Assembly: GCA_032622095.1 (NCBI GenBank)
Contig: CP136061.1
Span: 11,115,287-11,179,286, forward strand
Source of the DNA: Siphonodentalium dalli
Lineage: Eukaryota; Mollusca; Scaphopoda; Gadilida; Siphonodentaliidae
DNA: 64,000 nucleotides
Direction: 5' to 3'
Within the stretch, counting starts at the first letter, position 1, and every line of letters begins with the position of its first letter. The notes beneath the pieces were generated by a model. The model was not told the DNA's origin, made no database searches, and worked only from the letters and a program-made list of their open reading frames with translations. Below are positions 1 through 11,410 of this stretch, piece by piece. The position numbers and the translations under genes are program-made.

Positions 1-685
1 GGCATATTTGGAATTGAAACTGTTATCTTTCTCGACAACATGATTACCGATACATTCCTTGCGTAATGCCTTCGCAGATGTATCCCAATGCGAATTGAAT
101 TGTTGTGTCATGAATTATCGTCCTTTTCAAGCGATGTGTGCGTTTTTTTTCGTCCTATGTTCTGATCAAGTTTTTTTTAATTAAAATATCTGCATCAAAA
201 TCGGATACGTTGTTAACGTATATTATATAATGTCGGAAGAAACCCTCTTAGTATAATTATTGCTTTGGTTCGATGCATCGGCGAAGAAGCTCGCCTCATC
301 TCTGACGAGAAACAATTATGTGTACAAATGCGTCCGCTTCTTTTGCGAATTATGCGCGGTCTGAATAGTTCATATATACATACATATTATATGTCTTAAA
401 CATCTTGTTTTGCAGTTTATTATTCCCACAATATATTATAGTGCTTCATGAACTATTCTTCGGTCTTCGGTATGGTGATTGAATGTCGTCAGTTCTCCTG
501 ATATTTTGATTATAACTTAAGGAATTAGACCGGCCTGTCCGCACTTGATGGACGGGCTTATATACCTAAGTTACTTAAAAACCACCGACTTCAGAATGAG
601 CCTTCTCAAGTTAAATTATAGTGTGTATATATGTCACCAGTTAACTTTTGTATATATATTGTATCATAATGATCTCCATATTAGG
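1..685. other. AT-rich sequence, no feature recognised
   Basis: No exon, repeat pair or RNA gene was recognised here. The stretch lies beyond the last TSP1 exon copy, so it may be intron or 3' flank of that gene. Confidence 0.4.
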
Positions 686-812
686 AGGAACAAGAAAACC
701 ATAGTCAAAAAATGGTAACGCCACCAAGATCGTATTATTAGTCATAAATATAAATCATAATATAAAATATATTGGTTACATGAATGGACCGCCTCAGAAT
801 TCCGTTAAGACA
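686..812. repeat. Dispersed repeat, copy 1
   Basis: The segment from 'gaaaaccatagtcaaaaaatgg' region onward through 'aaaatatattggtta' recurs at 4165-4275. Its second half also recurs at 2034-2090. It has no coding potential and is probably a fragment of a mobile-element family. Confidence 0.5.
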
Positions 813-1194
813 AGTAATTCTTCAAATTATTAAAATGAACTACGGCTTATAAATTACTGCAGGTTTCTCATTCGGCCACACCAGAACTGCTTCTAAATGC
901 GGATCAAAGCTAAGAGTGCATGGCACATGCAGCCATTGTTCATAGACATTTTACAGATAGCGAGAATGATGCATGCTGGGAACGAAAGTATCCACAGCAA
1001 AGTCATGTGCTTACGGAGGCATGCGTTTATTATAGGGGATTTATGGTGGGCCTATTAAACTAATTATAACTTTGTTATCTGTCATAGTTTATGCGTGAAA
1101 TTTTAAAACATATATACCATGGACATATACCCCCTTCCAGAATGTTGAAAAACATTTTCAGTTGCTCATCGTATTTTTATAGACGAAATAGTCC

Positions 1195-1935
1195 GAAATT
1201 TCAGAAAATTGCGCTAACTGCTCAATGTTTTAATGTGTTACAAAACGTCTGATAAAAATAGTTCTATCGGGAATATTAACACCATTTTTTTTTCAGGAGA
1301 ACATAGAGTAAACATAGTCCTATCGGGATATCGTAAAGGAGATTAATTAAAACCCTCAGACTGCCGAAACTGACGACATTAAATTCGCTTTTTCGTGTCC
1401 CACGGAAATGAAACGTGTCTGTCCATTGATCACGTTATTTATTTGACATAGTATTTTTTTTCTCTGTTGTATTTGAACACTTGTTTGCACGTGCAGGCTG
1501 CACGATCATAATAACTTCAACCGATAAGCGCCGACTGATACCCGCGCAACAGTTTGTCTCAAATAAATTGTTATCAAAACGCAGGTTTATGGCCGCGGAC
1601 ATAAGCCGATTAAGTGTAATGTAATTTATCCATGAACTTGACTGAAAAAATTGTGATTCTATCACTATTAGCCACGATAAATCGGACCTCTAAACAGGCA
1701 AGTTTGATTTTCGGGGGACACAAACAAGCGAATTTATTGTCGGCAGTTTCGGCAGTCTGAGGGTTAATTAATCCCGAATTAAACGGAACTACTTTACGAT
1801 AGTCCGATAGGACTATTGTTTACTCTATGTATGTTCTCTGAAAAAATTGTGTGAATATTCCAGATAGAACTCTTTTTATCACACGTTGTGTAACACCTTA
1901 AAACATTGAGCAGTTATTAGCGCAAACCGAAATGT
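1195..1935. mobile_element. MITE-like element with ~200-bp inverted arms
   Basis: The left arm (about 1207-1402) is the reverse complement of the right arm (about 1711-1925). Matching landmarks are 'gctcaatgtttta' against 'taaaacattgagc', and 'ccctcagactgccgaaactg' against 'cagtttcggcagtctgaggg'. The roughly 300-bp centre has no convincing protein. I could not fix a target-site duplication. It lies in the TSP1 locus and looks like a non-autonomous DNA transposon. Confidence 0.6.
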
Positions 1936-2033
1936 GTTGTCTTGCAAGATATCCCACCGCTTTAGCTAAATTTACCTTCCTACAATATCCATAAAGAGGA
2001 TCATATATTATATACCCACGGTTTTAATTATAG

Positions 2034-2090
2034 AATATAAAATATATTGGTTTCGCGAATGACCAACCTCAGAATTCCGTTAAAATAACA
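2034..2090. repeat. Dispersed repeat, copy 2 (partial)
   Basis: This is a direct-orientation match to 752-812, sharing 'aatataaaatatattggtt' and 'cctcagaattccgttaa'. The two copies flank the MITE at 1195-1935. Confidence 0.5.
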
Positions 2091-2376
2091 ATAACAACCA
2101 GCACCTATAACGAACCGTTTTACTGGACTTGGCCTACTGGTCGCGTAGTTCCGACTTTTAAATAAACGGAATTTCCAACTCTATAACTAAATAAAAGCCC
2201 CACAATGCATTCGCCCTGTCCACCACGCAATATCAAAATCTCAGCAGCTAGATACACCACAGGTGGCGTAATAAACATATCTCTCTCATGTGTAACTAGA
2301 ACGCCCCGAACTCAACACGACATTGCATGAGAAAGCATTGTGTAACATGCGAAAAGAAAGCAGAATGCACACAAAC

Positions 2377-2548
2377 CTGGACATGCGGTTTCGTTGCAGG
2401 AGACCGTCTGCGTTAAACTGCCATCACAAGCAGCCCTGTCGTTGCTAGGAAACGAATTTGTGCACCATCGTACTTGCGTTTTAGATCCCGACCCGCATGT
2501 AACGGAACAGCCTTCCAAAGTCAGCCCAATTTGTCCAAGCACCGTCCA
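2377..2548 (-). pseudogene. TSP1-domain exon with frameshift
   Basis: On the minus strand the exon has an acceptor (TTTTAAG just before 2548) and a donor (CCAG|GTTTGT at 2377/2376). The first part reads V-D-G-A-W-T-N-W-A-D-F in phase 1. The motif C-S-V-T-C-G-S-G and the four remaining cysteines of a TSP1 domain are in the next frame. The exon is 172 nt, whereas the four intact TSP1 exons in this locus are 168 nt and divisible by three. One extra base near 'TTTGGAAGG' explains the mismatch. It is therefore a broken copy, or the assembly has an indel. It shares upstream intron sequence with the exon at 11059 and so is a duplicate of that unit. Confidence 0.75.
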
Positions 2549-2614
2549 CTTAAAATCAGAAAGTGGTCTCTATTAATGCAAGCGATACAAATTTTTTGTT
2601 TTGCTGTGTGTGTG

Positions 2615-2712
2615 TGCGGGGGGGGGGGGGGGGCGGGGGTGGGGGGGGCGGGGGGGGGCGTGAGGGGGGTGTGTGTGGGGGTGTGTGTGCGTGAGGGTGT
2701 GTGTCTGTGAGT
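2615..2712. repeat. G-rich and GT-rich low-complexity tract
   Basis: A near-pure G run passes into (GT)n/(GTGTGTGGGG) sequence. It lies in the intron just upstream (minus sense) of the frameshifted TSP1 exon. Confidence 0.85.
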
Positions 2713-2749
2713 GTCTCTCTATCTCTGTCACTGTTTTTGCGCGTTTAAA

Positions 2750-3023
2750 ATATATGACCCTCATGTCCGATTGCACCCACATTTCGGCTATATCACGTGA
2801 CGACACCGTGACATCTTAGAATACGATTCGGAAATGTTTAGGACAATCAGTACGAGGTGACCTGAGATATAACGCGTTTCCCAAAAGTTATCAAGGCGAC
2901 ATTTTAACTCATATTTTCACTTCTCAGAAGACGAATGTGCTTTCAACGGCTCCCGTCATTAGAAAACAACAAAACCCTAATTCCGGACAAACAAGCGGTG
3001 ACGATATTTTACTGTATGTCGAG
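2750..3023. repeat. Duplicated intron block, copy A
   Basis: The block matches 11411-11650 in direct orientation; landmarks are 'aaatatatgaccctcatg', 'cgtttcccaaaagttatcaag' and 'ggacaaacaagcggtgacg'. In both places it lies about 200 bp upstream (minus sense) of a TSP1 exon, so intron and exon were duplicated together. Confidence 0.75.
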
Positions 3024-4164
3024 ACCCTATAAAAGCCCAACTGGGCGGTATTTAGAGCAAACTCCAAATTAAAGGATATTTTGGACACAATACTGATTGG
3101 TTATTACTTTTGGACAACTAATATATATATGTCTTTGCGAATATCCCGATAACTTGCCATCAGAAAGCTTTCGGAGCGAATATTGCAGACCTAAGCATCG
3201 ACGGATGACCAAAGTAAATTTTCGCTAAATTTTGGCTATTTTCCAATTATGTACATCAATACAAGGGTGTTTACATGTTGTAACACCAAAAGTGACCATT
3301 TAAAAAAATATATACTGAAGGGTATTTATAAGTACATCTTTTAAAACGAGTGTTGAGACGATATCTATCGAATAACGTGGAACCGCCCAGCTGGGCACTT
3401 TCGATAAATATTGTCTTCGCAGATTTTTGCATATTTCTACACTTTTACACCAATTCGTAACCGCCCAGCCAGGTTCGTACCCGCCCAGTCATCTTCGTAA
3501 CCGCCCAGCCAGGAGGTTCAGTGGGGAAAATAGTGTAAATACTGGTTCTAAATTACTGTGGCGGATATGCTCCTCGAATTTTCATTCCACACGAGCAAAG
3601 TCCGATTCCGTTGTGAGTTTTTCCGATTGTCGACCGAGCAATTTTTAAATTTACCGGCAGGAAAAACTTCTAAAGACCGATATAAGGTAAATTTGATAAC
3701 ATATTACGGTAACTTTTACCTCTAGCTTCAACGATACATGTTCCCCCAATCACTGTGTTGCCCAAAAATCCAGAAAAATGTTGTAATCGATGATTTATGT
3801 TTTCGCTCCGATTCCCGCCCTGTATGTTCCGTTGTCGCCCGAGTATGTTCTATTGTCGCCCGAGCAATACTCGTCAGATTTCGACTAGAAACGTCCAGTT
3901 TTCTGGCGATAAACGTCTCCATGGAGCGGCCATTAGCTTTTGTCTTCAACATTATGACGAAAGTGTTAAAGGGGCATACAATGAGACTATTTATGCGGTA
4001 CATTCTCATAAAATTATCAATGTTATCGATCAATGTCTTCATTTTTCCGATATAAACAGTATTCGTGGTTGGAAATTTTCCTACGTCAATATAATAACCA
4101 GTCGCACATTTTACTTTGAAATTGCCCTGAGCGACAGCTATATACCAGTAGGCCTATGGTAATC

Positions 4165-4275
4165 GAGAGCAGGGGAAACACGAAAACCATAGTCAGAAAT
4201 GGTAACGCCAACAAGATCATATTATTAGCCATAAATATAAATTATAATATAAAATATATTGGTTATATGAATGCA
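4165..4275. repeat. Dispersed repeat, copy 3
   Basis: Direct match to 686-792, sharing 'accatagtcagaaatggtaa' and 'aaaatatattggtta'. No coding potential. Confidence 0.5.
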
Positions 4276-4289
4276 ATTTTCTTAATGTC

Positions 4290-4836
4290 TCCTCTAATTT
4301 TTTTCGGTTGTTAACAAGAAAAAAAGTGGCCGCAGAGACTCCAGACAAGATGGCGTCCATCGTGGCTGCCATTTTTTTTATATGCACAAGGTCTCTTTGA
4401 TCGCCGTTATAGTAAAGATGATATCACACGCGGTCTTGTTTTCCACTCGATTCGTTATGCTAATATACAACCCTTACAAATTAGCCAAAATCCGACACCA
4501 GAATCCAATATGCCGCCCAAGATGGCCGCCGAAATGTGAAAATATGCTATTTTTCTGGCATGATACCACCTTTCGTTTGTCTTTGTAGGAAAATATTGGC
4601 ATCTTGGCGTGATGTTATACATATATATATATATATAAAAGAGTCATTGGCGAACACATGGGAATCACAATATACATTCATTGTGGGATATTTTTGTCCG
4701 ATATCACGTTTTCCCAAATGCCGGTATAATAGGTCAAAGCCGAATACACACTAATAACGCGATGTAATGTTTCGAATCAATGACTGTTATTGCTATCATA
4801 ACAACACCCATGCATATATATGTGCAGGAAGTACTC
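4290..4836. mobile_element. Truncated copy of the palindrome-arm repeat family
   Basis: The sequence matches 15030-15580 and, inverted, 19345-19820. Landmarks are 'ggccgcagagactccagac', 'gatcgccgttatagtaaag' and 'catgcatatatatgtgcagg'. Homology stops at about 4836, and TSP1 exon homology begins at 4841. No protein-coding capacity is credible, because open frames here are also open in the other copies only in short stretches. Confidence 0.65.
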
Positions 4837-4840
4837 GAGC

Positions 4841-4932
4841 GGGGTTAATACAGGTCCTCGTCCGTATCTTATTCCCAATTCCGCATGACGCGCTGCACGA
4901 GCCAGTTGCCCACGACGACCAATATCCATCAA
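4841..4932 (-). pseudogene. Truncated TSP1 exon fragment
   Basis: The minus strand has the acceptor (CAACAG just before 4932) and reads V-D-G-Y-W-S-S-W-A-T-G-S-C-S-A-S-C-G-I-G, then a third cysteine in R-T-C-I-N-P. It is almost identical to the exon at 11059-11226. Homology ends abruptly at 4841, where a dispersed repeat begins, so the last three cysteines and the donor are missing. The intron side (4933 to about 5062) also matches 11227 to about 11360. The piece lies between the inverted arms of the 3028-7932 element. Confidence 0.8.
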
Positions 4933-5370
4933 CTGTTGGAACGATGTGACACTATTAATAGCTTCCATAACATGTCAGATATGCGCACGCTTTGTGTTAT
5001 TAATTATATTATTTCATATATTCTTAAACTTGTTTGATAGCGTATGATAACAAGAAAGTGTTCTGGTGTGTGTCTCCTTCTTACGGACACTATACTATAA
5101 TTATGTCTGTTCATATCAACCGTATTCATGTTTTTGAAAGGCTCGACTGAACACTCAAAGTTCGTGCCGCGTTTTTCATTTGTCTAATTTTCGAAAGAGC
5201 GTGTATAGCTAATGTGAACACAAATTATCATGAATCAGGCTGATCAACAGGCTGATGAACATGGCTAATTTTATTGGAAATAAATAAAAAGTGTTACCCG
5301 ATTACAACCCTATTAACATATTTCTGCTTCATAACAATGCTAATGACATGGCATTTGTCACGAGAACATT

Positions 5371-6986
5371 AGGATAGGATAGGATAATTTATTTACAATA
5401 TACATGAATTATACAATGGCATAAATACATAATAAGGTAAAGCAGTATATTGTCGGGGGTAGCCTAGCCCTATCGGGCTGTCTTCCTGCTGCCCCCTAAA
5501 ACAGGTATAAATAATATAATAGATGCTTGTATCCATATCCACGCACACGTACAGACTATAATCATATATGAAACTTTGTAGAATCCAGTACTTAGGGCAT
5601 AACAAAAACAAGTATTGGTGTGGTTGTGAGCCAATCCAGACGAGTTATAAGATCGAAAATGTATTATCTCTCCATATGAATGTTTTGAACTGTTCAGGTT
5701 TTCTAAACATATGACAGTTTCCGTTCCAGTTCCAGTTCCATGGGTTTATTAGGAACAAAACAGTTAGTTTTGTGTTGCTACAACGGATTCAGGCGAGCGA
5801 TACCACCATTTTTTGTTCGGTAAACACAATGAGGATCTATACAGATCGCCGGGAAGTCTCTTTGTTGAGTGAGGTTCTGGGATAATTCAGATTAACAATA
5901 TTACATATATGTAATGTTCTATGTATGTCTAGCGGTATAGGGTCATAGCCACGTTAGAGTAGTGAAGAACATTATTCGAGTAGATTTAGGATTATGTATC
6001 GCGTATGACTATTAATGTTCGTTGTATTATAGAGCACAATCGGGACATCCTTTGTTTTTACAGCGTACATTTTCTGGGTAATTTCTCATCATGGCTATCT
6101 GTAAGCGCTTCTTCAATGTGTGCCTGCTTTGGCAAGAAGTATAGACTTTTTCCATATTGTTCCATGTTGTGGGGAAGGCGTGGTGGGGTAGGTTTCCTGA
6201 CCAGTCAGTTCTAGGAAGTTCCAACAGTACGGGATTCGGGTGTCTTGGGGTTGATTTTGCTCTTTTGTTGTACATCATTCCAAAAGACGCAGGCAGACGG
6301 TTATAACACCAGTCGTGCATGAAAATTGAGGAATTGAGAGTGTGTAAGTCATATATTTTAAAGATATTCTCTCTTTTAAATAGTGGATCTGTGTGACTCC
6401 TGTGCTTCTTAGTGCATATTATACGCAATGCTCGTTTTTGTAATAGGAATATTTTCTTGACTTCCGGAACATGACCCCATATTTGGATACCATAAACTAA
6501 GTGGCTTTGAATCAGAGCATAGTACAATGTTTTCAGTGCTTTACTTGGGAAAAAGTTTTTCACCTTATTGATGCAGTAGATTGCATGTGATATTTTGGAG
6601 CAGATTACGGATATGTGCTTTTTGAATGTCAAGTTCTCATCAATGTGGATACCTAAGAATTTTGTCGAGGATTCACGCCCAAGATTTCCTATTCGGTTCA
6701 ATTCAATGTTATTTAGCTTTAATTTCAAAGTATTCCATTTTTTGTCATTGTTTTGTGGGTGTAAAAGCATATAATTGCTTTTATTAATATTAATTGAAAG
6801 TTTATTGCAACAGCACCAATCGGATACATTGGCTAATTCATTGTTGACGTAACTTTGTACTAGTTCGCCATCTTTACCGCTTGTGAACAGTGTGGTGTCA
6901 TCGGCATACGATAAAATGTCCATTGTTGTAGAATTTACCATATCATTCACGTATATTAAAAAAATAATCGGCCCAAGAATTGATCA
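5371..6986 (-). mobile_element. LINE A: 5'-truncated CR1/Jockey-like non-LTR retrotransposon
   Basis: The minus strand carries the 3' part of a LINE ORF2 (6027-6986) followed by about 640 bp of 3' UTR. That UTR ends in a short tandem tail, three copies of TATCC at 5371-5386. Microsatellite-like 3' tails are typical of CR1/L2-type LINEs. Homology to an RT begins with S-I-L-G-P-I-I-F-L-I-Y-V-N-D and is preceded immediately by a stop codon, so the 5' truncation point is near 6986. Confidence 0.8.
6027..6986 (-). pseudogene. LINE reverse transcriptase, C-terminal fragment
   Basis: About 318 codons remain open. Near the start is S-I-L-G-P-I-I-F-L-I-Y-V-N-D (RT block 4), then Y-A-D-D-T-T-L-F, the catalytic box with the two aspartates. 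Next is the block 6/7 region with T-K-F-L-G-I-H-I-D, and a thumb region with L-V-Y-G-I-Q-I-W-G. The C-terminus is cysteine-rich (C-K-N-K-G-C-P-D-C). A full LINE ORF2 would also have an endonuclease and RT fingers, and these are missing. The fragment cannot work alone. An ATG start is not meaningful because the gene is truncated. Confidence 0.85.
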
Positions 6987-7932
6987 GGGCATTTGTTTAC
7001 AAATTACATCGGCCATCGGGCTGGAGTCTCAGTCTGGAGATAATAACAAACTCTGTGTGTGTTGATAATTGTTGGGTTGTTATTGAGTCATTTTAAACGT
7101 AAATCGTATCCAAACAAGTAATTTTTTTTATCATGGATAGTTCATAGCTGAAAATTTAAGTTGAGGTGTAAATATTTATTTTCTGAAAGTTTGCTTGGTG
7201 AAGTTGCTCGTTGACAATTTCGGCCAATTTATTTTCGGCCCATCAACCAAATTCGGAGATCGTCCAACGGAAAATCCTGCTTTGGCAATTAATTTTCTGA
7301 GATGGATTAATAGTAGTTAGTTGAGAATAAAATGTTATCGTTGTAATTATAAGCCATCAACGTCCTCTCATTCGATTCTGCCATCCCGTGAGCTGCTTCA
7401 CCGATGTACACGAATTTGCAAACATAGTCATAGAAAATCGAGCAAAACTTTCACGGAATCGGAACATATACCGCTCGGAATAAAAATTCGAGGAGCATAT
7501 CCGTCACAGTGTTCTAAATGCTCCAAAAGAACAAATCTCGAAGTTGACAAATAATATGTGGTTATTTGTTATTTTTGAATATATCAAAATAATCTAAATA
7601 CTCGTTTCAAATGATTTCAATTGTAAGAAAACTTTGTTGTGTGCAACAAAATATGATCATTTGTTATGTTCTACTCCAGGGCGCACCATATTTTGTGTAA
7701 AATATGAAGACTGGGCTGGGCGGTCCCACGTAATTCGATAGATATCGTCTCAAAATTCGTTTTAAAATGTATTTTGGTCATTCGTCGATGCTGATAGGTC
7801 TGCAATGTTCGCTCCGAAAGCTTAAATAAATATATATATTAGTTGTCCAAATGTAATAACCAATCAGTATTGTGAACAAAATATCCTTTAATTTGGAGTT
7901 TGCTCTTAATACCGCCCAGCTGGGCTTTTATA

Positions 7933-8090
7933 CTATTTTTTTTCAAAATCGCCCTGCTGGGTCTCCTGTATGTCATTGTTTGTCATGCGTCATTTTGACA
8001 GAAATGTCGTAGTTTACCGATAATTACGCTCTCAAAAATCAAATCAAATCTTTGAAAAACCGAGAGAACATGGGTAATGAACTCAGTTTA
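7933..8090. other. Intron sequence, nothing recognised
   Basis: AT-rich sequence between the inverted-repeat element and LINE B. It shares 'tgtatgtcattgtttgtcat' with 11648 and so is another piece of the duplicated intron block. Confidence 0.4.
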
Positions 8091-8861
8091 AAATATATAT
8101 TTATTTCTTTCCTCCATACATGGAGAGTTTCAGACAAACACAGGAAGCCAACACTATTACATAAAGATATACAAAATAATCTCAAATCAAACATGAAAGT
8201 GCAAGAAAAAAGAAAATATTAAATCGAAAGAAGGAAAAAAAAGTAGAAAAAAACCAATGAAATAATTCAAAAAAATGTGGTATAAAGGTATAAAACCAAA
8301 TTGACTTGAAAACCCCCCCCCCAAAATCTACATCAAGTAAAGGAAAAAAAAAATACAAAAAATATTTTTAATCAGTTAAAACAAAAAACAAAAACAAAAC
8401 AAAGGAGAAACAATACATGGTGAGGCAAGATACAAATCTAAAGCAACATATTTACATGCGCAAGGTCATCATCGATTTGCGAGATGAAAATAAATGGAGC
8501 CGGATTAAAGTAATGCCTGTGTAATGTGGCGCGCATCAGTACGCTCCTGGAACTGGAGCTTAGATACTGTCTATAATCGTATCTATATACTGTAATTCGT
8601 ATGTATGTTATAATGTAATATGTACTAGCCACATATTAATTAACATTGTTATTATTGTCGAGTCATCAATGTTGTTTTTGAATAGTGAATATATATGTCG
8701 TGTCTATGAACGTCTATGTATGGCTTTCACCAATAGCAGCTTGGGGCGATCGACTTGTCCATAAGCCCCACAAATACCTAGTTGATTTGACGAAGAATCT
8801 TATCCAATCGCTAGCATCCACGTCTGTATGAATAAAAGTAGGAAATTTGCCAAGAAAAAAT

Positions 8862-9890
8862 TCAAGTCTTTGATTTTGTGTTATCTACGTGAACAAAACA
8901 GTCAATGCCAAATTGATCAATAAATCTGTACCAAACGGAATTTCTGGCGCCACATATTTCCTGACAATCTAATATAACATGCAATAACAAATCAACATAT
9001 AAAGTGTTACTAAGGGTGCAAAGACCAGAAGAGCCTGGTATCAGACAAAGGAGTTGTGCAACTAGAATGAATGCGAATTTGTCGTTAGGGAATTTTGAAC
9101 ATGTTTGCCATAATTCGGACATAGTGAACTTATTATGCACAGAAATGAATCTGGAAAACTCAGCGTTAAATGTTACCCGAGTTGTCCATTCAGAAGTATA
9201 TTGAACACTTAGTGATTCCTTACAGAGTTTTTTCCACACTAATTTAATTGGAAAAATTGAAGTATATATGTACGATTCCAGGTAATCAAAAAGTTGTTGA
9301 TCTCGAAAAATTTGACATAAATCATGTGAGAAAGATTTAGTGTCCACCCTATCGATTAAAGTGTCCAGTATGCGCATAATGAATAAATCTTTAACTGTTT
9401 TTCCAGGTGACAGTGCACATAGACCGCATACCAGTGATAATTTCTTCTTTCGGATGTAATATTCGATGGGTGGAACACCTACTAAGGAGAGTACCATGTC
9501 AGTCCTAGTCCTCGTGTGAAGGCCCTGCATGTTTTTCAGACACATTCTGTGCATTCGTTCTAAACGCTCTGCGTTGCTAGATGAAAGATTGTGTAACAAT
9601 TCTGCCCCATACAGACCTCGAGGCAAGACAATATGGTCATACATTTTTGTTGAACTAACTGGAGTAATTCCTCCCGCATATAAACCTGCATTAGATAGCA
9701 TGAAGAACGAAGATCTAATTTTTGTGGTCATATTTTCAACGAGTTTGTTTTGGAGATTTTGAGAATTCAGAGGAATACCAAGATGTGTTACCTCAGTTAC
9801 TTCAGAAATTGCATCGTCACCAAGTCTCCATGATCTATTAGAGGTACGTGCGTCACGTGGAGTTTCATTAAAGGTTACAAACAACTAATT
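8862..9890 (-). pseudogene. LINE B ORF2, thumb and C-terminal part
   Basis: An open stretch of about 340 codons aligns by eye with LINE D downstream of the catalytic box: V-T-H-L-G-I-P-L, G-I-T-P, L-Y-G-A-E-L, R-T-R-T-D-M-V-L. LINE D has the same landmarks at 41027-41600. The reading frame is clean over more than 1 kb, so this copy is not very old. It is separated from its own RT core by the insertion at 9890-10316. Confidence 0.8.
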
Positions 9891-10316
9891 ATATAGAGTT
9901 ACGCTTCTTGAATTTGTGTAGGGCTGATTGGTTGATTATCATTGAGGGAAATATCCCTAATCGGGAACAGAAAATTATAACCTACGTAAATATGGCGATC
10001 GTGTATGTTTAGATGTCCAGGAAAAGTATGGTGGTGTCCAGAAGTTACGGAAGGGGTCGTGGTATTTTTATGCTGCTGATTTTTGTGCAGTAAATGGGGT
10101 AGTTGTGGAAATGCAAGATTATCGTTTGAAAAAAAATACCGAAAAGGGCGCGTTTGCTGTCACATACTGGTGCAGAGGATGACGTTGTAAGGGAAAATTG
10201 ACCACTTGAAGTTCAAATAGGTCAAAACCATGGCCGGCGGGACTTTTAGTTAACACTATCGCTTATGGAAAATAATTAGTTTTGTGTAACCTAAACACTA
10301 CGACGAATGTTTTGTT
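9890..10316. mobile_element. Unclassified insertion in LINE B
   Basis: LINE B coding homology stops at about 10317 (after K-W-R-Y-R-F-N) and resumes at about 9890 (L-F-V-T-F-N-E). Only about five codons present in LINE D are missing. The 430 bp between are unrelated to any LINE and have no open frame of note. I see no convincing terminal inverted repeat or target-site duplication. Confidence 0.55.
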
Positions 10317-10850
10317 TCAGTTAAAGCGGTACCGCCACTTATTACTATATTGAATGCAGATATCACAAAAAGCTTGAAGTCCTACTCGAGTTAACGAGAA
10401 TAAAGCCATGTCATCAGCGTGAGCCAGACAAGCACAATTAATATTATTATACACATGAAGACAATAATTTGATGTTTCTAGTTGATATATCAAATCGTCA
10501 ATGAAAATATTGTATAAAAATGGCGAAACTGTGCCTCCTTGTCTGGCCCCATGGCAGACTTCGAACCATTCTGAAAATGTATCCTGAAAAGAAACAGAGC
10601 ATTTGATGCCTGTTAACAGCATGTTGAAAATTCCTTAGAGTTCTCCCCCTTATATGGCGATCATAGAGTTTTCGCAAGATGCAATTTATCCATACTGTGT
10701 GGAATGCTTTCCAAACATCCAAGAAGCACGTGAATAACTTGCTTTGCCTCTCGGATGTGTAGGAAATGCATTCAATCACAGTTTTGCAACATTATGCAAC
10801 TATCATTTCTTTGAAATCCATTTTGCATAGGGTGAACGCTTAGCGCCTTT
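10317..10850 (-). pseudogene. LINE B ORF2, RT palm fragment
   Basis: The fragment contains D-V-W-K-A-F-H-T-V (the first catalytic Asp region), then G-A-R-Q-G-G-T-V-S-P-F-L-Y, then H-A-D-D-M-A-L-F (the catalytic double Asp). There is a frame change near 10500-10620, so the RT is not intact. The last portion (10780-10850) still resembles P-L-Q-N-G-F-Q-R of LINE D. Confidence 0.75.
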
Positions 10851-10880
10851 GGGGAATTCGCTTGAAGTCTCCGAAGTTTA

Positions 10881-11058
10881 AACCTTTTTTTTTTGACGAT
10901 TAGGTACAATAACAAAGATATACTGCTCAGCAGCAAACCTACACACGGTGAGGTACATTAACAAAACAATGTATGAGTGATGCATACAACAGATATGGTA
11001 CATTAACAAATAATATGTGGGCGATTGTAACGTTGACATCCAACAGAGTTATACATAC
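10881..11058. other. Intron sequence between LINE B and a TSP1 exon
   Basis: 'gtacattaacaaa' is repeated three times here and recurs at 12640-12710. This is duplicated intron downstream (minus sense) of the two near-identical TSP1 exons. Confidence 0.5.
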
Positions 11059-11226
11059 CTGGGCATTCCGCTTCTCTGCACAGCATATTTTCTTCTGTAT
11101 CTCCCTTACACGCCTCACCGCCTGACCCTACTGTGGGGTTAATACAGTTCCTCGTCCGTATCTTATTCCCAATTCCGCATGACGCGCTGCACGAGCCAGT
11201 TGCCCACGACGACCAATATCCATCAA
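11059..11226 (-). CDS. TSP1-domain exon (thrombospondin type-1 repeat), domain 4
   Basis: A symmetric phase 1-1 exon of 168 nt has acceptor GCAG before 11226 and donor CCAG|GTATGT at 11059/11058. It encodes one TSP1 domain: V-D-G-Y-W-S-S-W, then C-S-A-S-C-G-I-G-N-K-I-R-T-R, then single cysteines in R-N-C-I-N-P and E-A-C-K-G-D, and a final pair in L-C-R-E-A-E-C-P. All six cysteines of the fold are present. The third Trp of the usual WxxWxxW is absent. TSP1 domains are extracellular, disulfide-bonded modules that bind matrix or cell-surface partners. It differs from the exon at 12751 at 8 of 57 residues, so the two are recent duplicates. Confidence 0.88.
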
Positions 11227-11410
11227 CTGCTGGAACGATGCGACACTATTAATAGCTTCCACAACGTGTCAGATATGCGCACTCTTAGTGTTATTAATTA
11301 TATTATTTCAAATCTTCTTAAACTTGTTTGATAGCGTATGATAACAAGAAAGTGTTCTGGGACGTGTCTGTGTGTGTCCGTCTGTCGCTGTCACAATTGT
11401 GGCGAGTTAA

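Larger units (their letters stand above)
3028..7932. mobile_element. Composite inverted-repeat element, arms ~0.5-0.6 kb
   Basis: Left arm 3028-3660 is the reverse complement of right arm about 7440-7932. The ends read TATAAAAGCCCAACTGGGC and, inverted, TATAAAAGCCCAGCTGGGC. Other paired landmarks are 'actccaaattaaagga', 'gctttcggagcgaa' and 'gaggagcatatccg'. The interior has no transposase. It holds a dispersed repeat, part of another repeat family, a truncated TSP1 exon with intron, and a 5'-truncated LINE. It is either a non-autonomous transposon that gathered cargo and insertions or an inverted duplication. Confidence 0.6.
8091..10880 (-). mobile_element. LINE B: 5'-truncated, interrupted APE-type LINE
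   Basis: The minus strand encodes the RT palm through the C-terminus of an ORF2 very similar to LINE D at 40-47 kb (shared D-V-W-K-A-F, A-R-Q-G-G-T-V-S-P, T-H-L-G-I-P-L). Homology starts near 10880, so the endonuclease is missing. A roughly 430-bp foreign segment (about 9890-10316) interrupts the RT/thumb junction. An A-rich 3' UTR follows the stop at 8862; its end is uncertain and set here at about 8091. Confidence 0.75.

Noticed and set aside
840-960. Possible small exon (minus) with W-L-H-V-P-C...V-L-V-W-P-N-E-K-P
   Set aside because: Only about 36 open codons bounded by stops, without convincing splice sites in phase 1.
9890-10316. Insertion in LINE B as a defined transposon
   Set aside because: No terminal inverted repeat or target duplication could be matched, so it is left unclassified.
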